A DNA stretch of 33,790 nucleotides from an uncultured Oscillospiraceae bacterium (GTDB taxonomy: Bacteria > Bacillota > Clostridia > Oscillospirales > Ruminococcaceae): NCBI GenBank assembly GCA_949299455.1, contig CASGAN010000019.1:1-33790 (forward strand). The letters are read 5' to 3'. The position numbers and the translations under genes are program-made. Under the pieces are notes generated by a model. That model ran no database searches and had not been told where the DNA came from. It saw only the letters and a program-made list of their open reading frames with translations. Below, piece after piece: positions 32,708 through 33,790 of the stretch. Numbering within the stretch: position 1 is the first letter of the stretch; each line of letters opens with the position of its first letter.

Positions 32708-33790
32708 TCAAAGGAGCGCCTGCAGGCGGACGTTGATCTCGTTTAAGAATGTTTCGGTATCAACGGTCTGCTTTGTTTCGAGTGTGGATAAGCGATACAG
32801 GTCTCCTGTCATCACGCCGTCTTCGATCGTCTGAACAGCGGCCTGTTCAAGCTTTTTCGCAAACGTCATGAGCGCTTCGTTTTGGTCGAGCTCGCCGCGT
32901 TTATATAAAGCACCCGTCCATGCAAACAGCGTTGCAATCGAGTTTGTGGAGGTTGTTTCCCCTTTTAAGTATTTGTAGTAGTGGCGGGTAACAGTGCCGT
33001 GCGCTGCTTCATATTCATATACGCCGTCCGGCGAAACGAGCACAGAAGTCATCATGCCGAGCGATCCGAACGCGGTTGCCACCATGTCGGACATAACGTC
33101 GCCGTCATAGTTTTTGCACGCCCAGATGAAGCCGCCTTCACTGCGGATGACGCGTGCAACTGCGTCGTCAATGAGTGTGTAGAAATATTCGATGCCTGCC
33201 GCTTCGAACCGCTCTTTGTATTCAGTTTCGTAGACTTCGTTAAAGAGGTCTTTAAAGCGGTGGTCATACTGTTTGGAGATCGTGTCTTTTGTTGCGAACC
33301 AGATGTCCTCTTTCTGGTCGAGCGCGAAGTTTAAGCAAGCACGTGCAAAGCTTTTGATGCTGTCGTCCAAGTTGTGAACGCCCTGCACGATGCCTTCGCC
33401 TTTAAAGTCGTGAATAAGTGCGCGCTCTTCCGTGCCGTCAGGATTGGTGATAACCAACTCCGCTTTTGCACCGGCTTTGACGCGAAGCTCTGTGTTCTTA
33501 TAGATGTCGCCGTATGCGTGACGGGCAATCGTGATCGGTTTTTTCCAGGTGGAAACGTACGGCTCGATGCCTTTGACGATGATCGGTTTGCGGAACACAG
33601 TGCCGTCCAAAATCGCACGGATTGTGCCGTTCGGGCTCTTCCACATCTCTTTGAGGGTGTACTCCTTCATGCGGTCTGCATTCGGTGTGATCGTCGCACA
33701 TTTGACAGCAACGCCGTATTTTTTGGTAGCGTTTGCAGAGTCGATCGTGACCTGATCGTTCGTTTCGTTGCGGTGTACGAGACCCAAGTC
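32708..33790 (-). CDS. NADP-dependent isocitrate dehydrogenase, 5' part outside window
   Basis: Oxidatively decarboxylates isocitrate to 2-oxoglutarate. The 361 codons visible match the eukaryote-like, roughly 400-residue NADP-type family: [15 protein letters not shown] near the start, [53 protein letters not shown] and [13 protein letters not shown]. About 40 N-terminal residues should lie beyond 33790. The ORF is open to the window edge, so no start is called. It supplies 2-oxoglutarate for glutamate synthesis and is followed by rex. Confidence 0.95.
   Translation of the reverse strand, partial: DLGLVHRNETNDQVTIDSANATKKYGVAVKCATITPNADRMKEYTLKEMWKSPNGTIRAILDGTVFRKPIIVKGIEPYVSTWKKPITIARHAYGDIYKNTELRVKAGAKAELVITNPDGTEERALIHDFKGEGIVQGVHNLDDSIKSFARACLNFALDQKEDIWFATKDTISKQYDHRFKDLFNEVYETEYKERFEAAGIEYFYTLIDDAVARVIRSEGGFIWACKNYDGDVMSDMVATAFGSLGMMTSVLVSPDGVYEYEAAHGTVTRHYYKYLKGETTSTNSIATLFAWTGALYKRGELDQNEALMTFAKKLEQAAVQTIEDGVMTGDLYRLSTLETKQTVDTETFLNEINVRLQALL

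Overview
The window looks like a chromosomal segment of a low-to-moderate-GC Firmicute of class Clostridia, probably an Oscillospiraceae/Ruminococcaceae-like gut anaerobe. This is inferred from gene content and layout: a cysteine T-box ahead of cysE-cysS, a YqhQ-type DUF1385 gene beside prmC, recA-recX-rimO-pgsA in one run, trmK-nif3, a DUF1858 protein, Rex, clostridial Cys-rich mini-proteins, sigma-A promoters with extended -10 elements, and strong GGAGG ribosome binding sites. No name-level assignment is justified. Most genes are on the minus strand. No phage, IS element, CRISPR array or plasmid feature was recognised.

Layout. 1-4.2 kb: an HlyD-like adaptor and an FtsX/MacB-like permease with no ATPase gene beside them; a 49-aa Cys-rich protein on the plus strand; then two tandem cyclophilin-type lipoproteins, the first to be transcribed having lost its catalytic residues. 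4.2-6.6 kb: cysE-cysS under a T-box leader with a probable UGC specifier. 6.6-15.8 kb: a tightly packed nine-gene run in the order VCBS/FG-GAP-like lipoprotein, response regulator, histidine kinase, DUF1385, prmC, recA, recX, rimO, pgsA. 15.9-17.9 kb: a monocistronic secreted protein with a SipW/TasA-type signal region and a beta-helix-like domain. 18.0-21.2 kb: DUF1858, trmK, nif3, and a membrane protein that appears to fuse a DUF308 domain to a permuted papain-like domain. 21.2-25.1 kb: an MFS transporter with a palindrome over its promoter, a 67-aa plus-strand protein, a UroD/MtaA-like protein, and a membrane-anchored zinc-ribbon protein.

25.1-28.7 kb is the most regulatory-looking part. 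It holds a perfect consensus promoter firing into a terminator within about 60 nt (candidate small RNA), tRNA-Val(GAC), a nicotinamidase-like hydrolase followed by a possible 30-aa membrane peptide, a radical-SAM-like protein with unusual Cys spacing, a flavin reductase-like protein, a dyad-rich intergenic region, and tRNA-Val(CAC). 28.8-33.8 kb: a GNAT acetyltransferase converging on a nitrilase-family amidase, an ABC exporter, the redox repressor Rex, and a 5'-truncated NADP-type isocitrate dehydrogenase running off the window end.

Most genes are housekeeping. No complete new multi-gene system could be demonstrated. The best leads are the short RNA at 25.15 kb, the permuted-papain/DUF308 fusion, the beta-helix protein, the degenerate cyclophilin, and the structured spacer at 28.4-28.6 kb.
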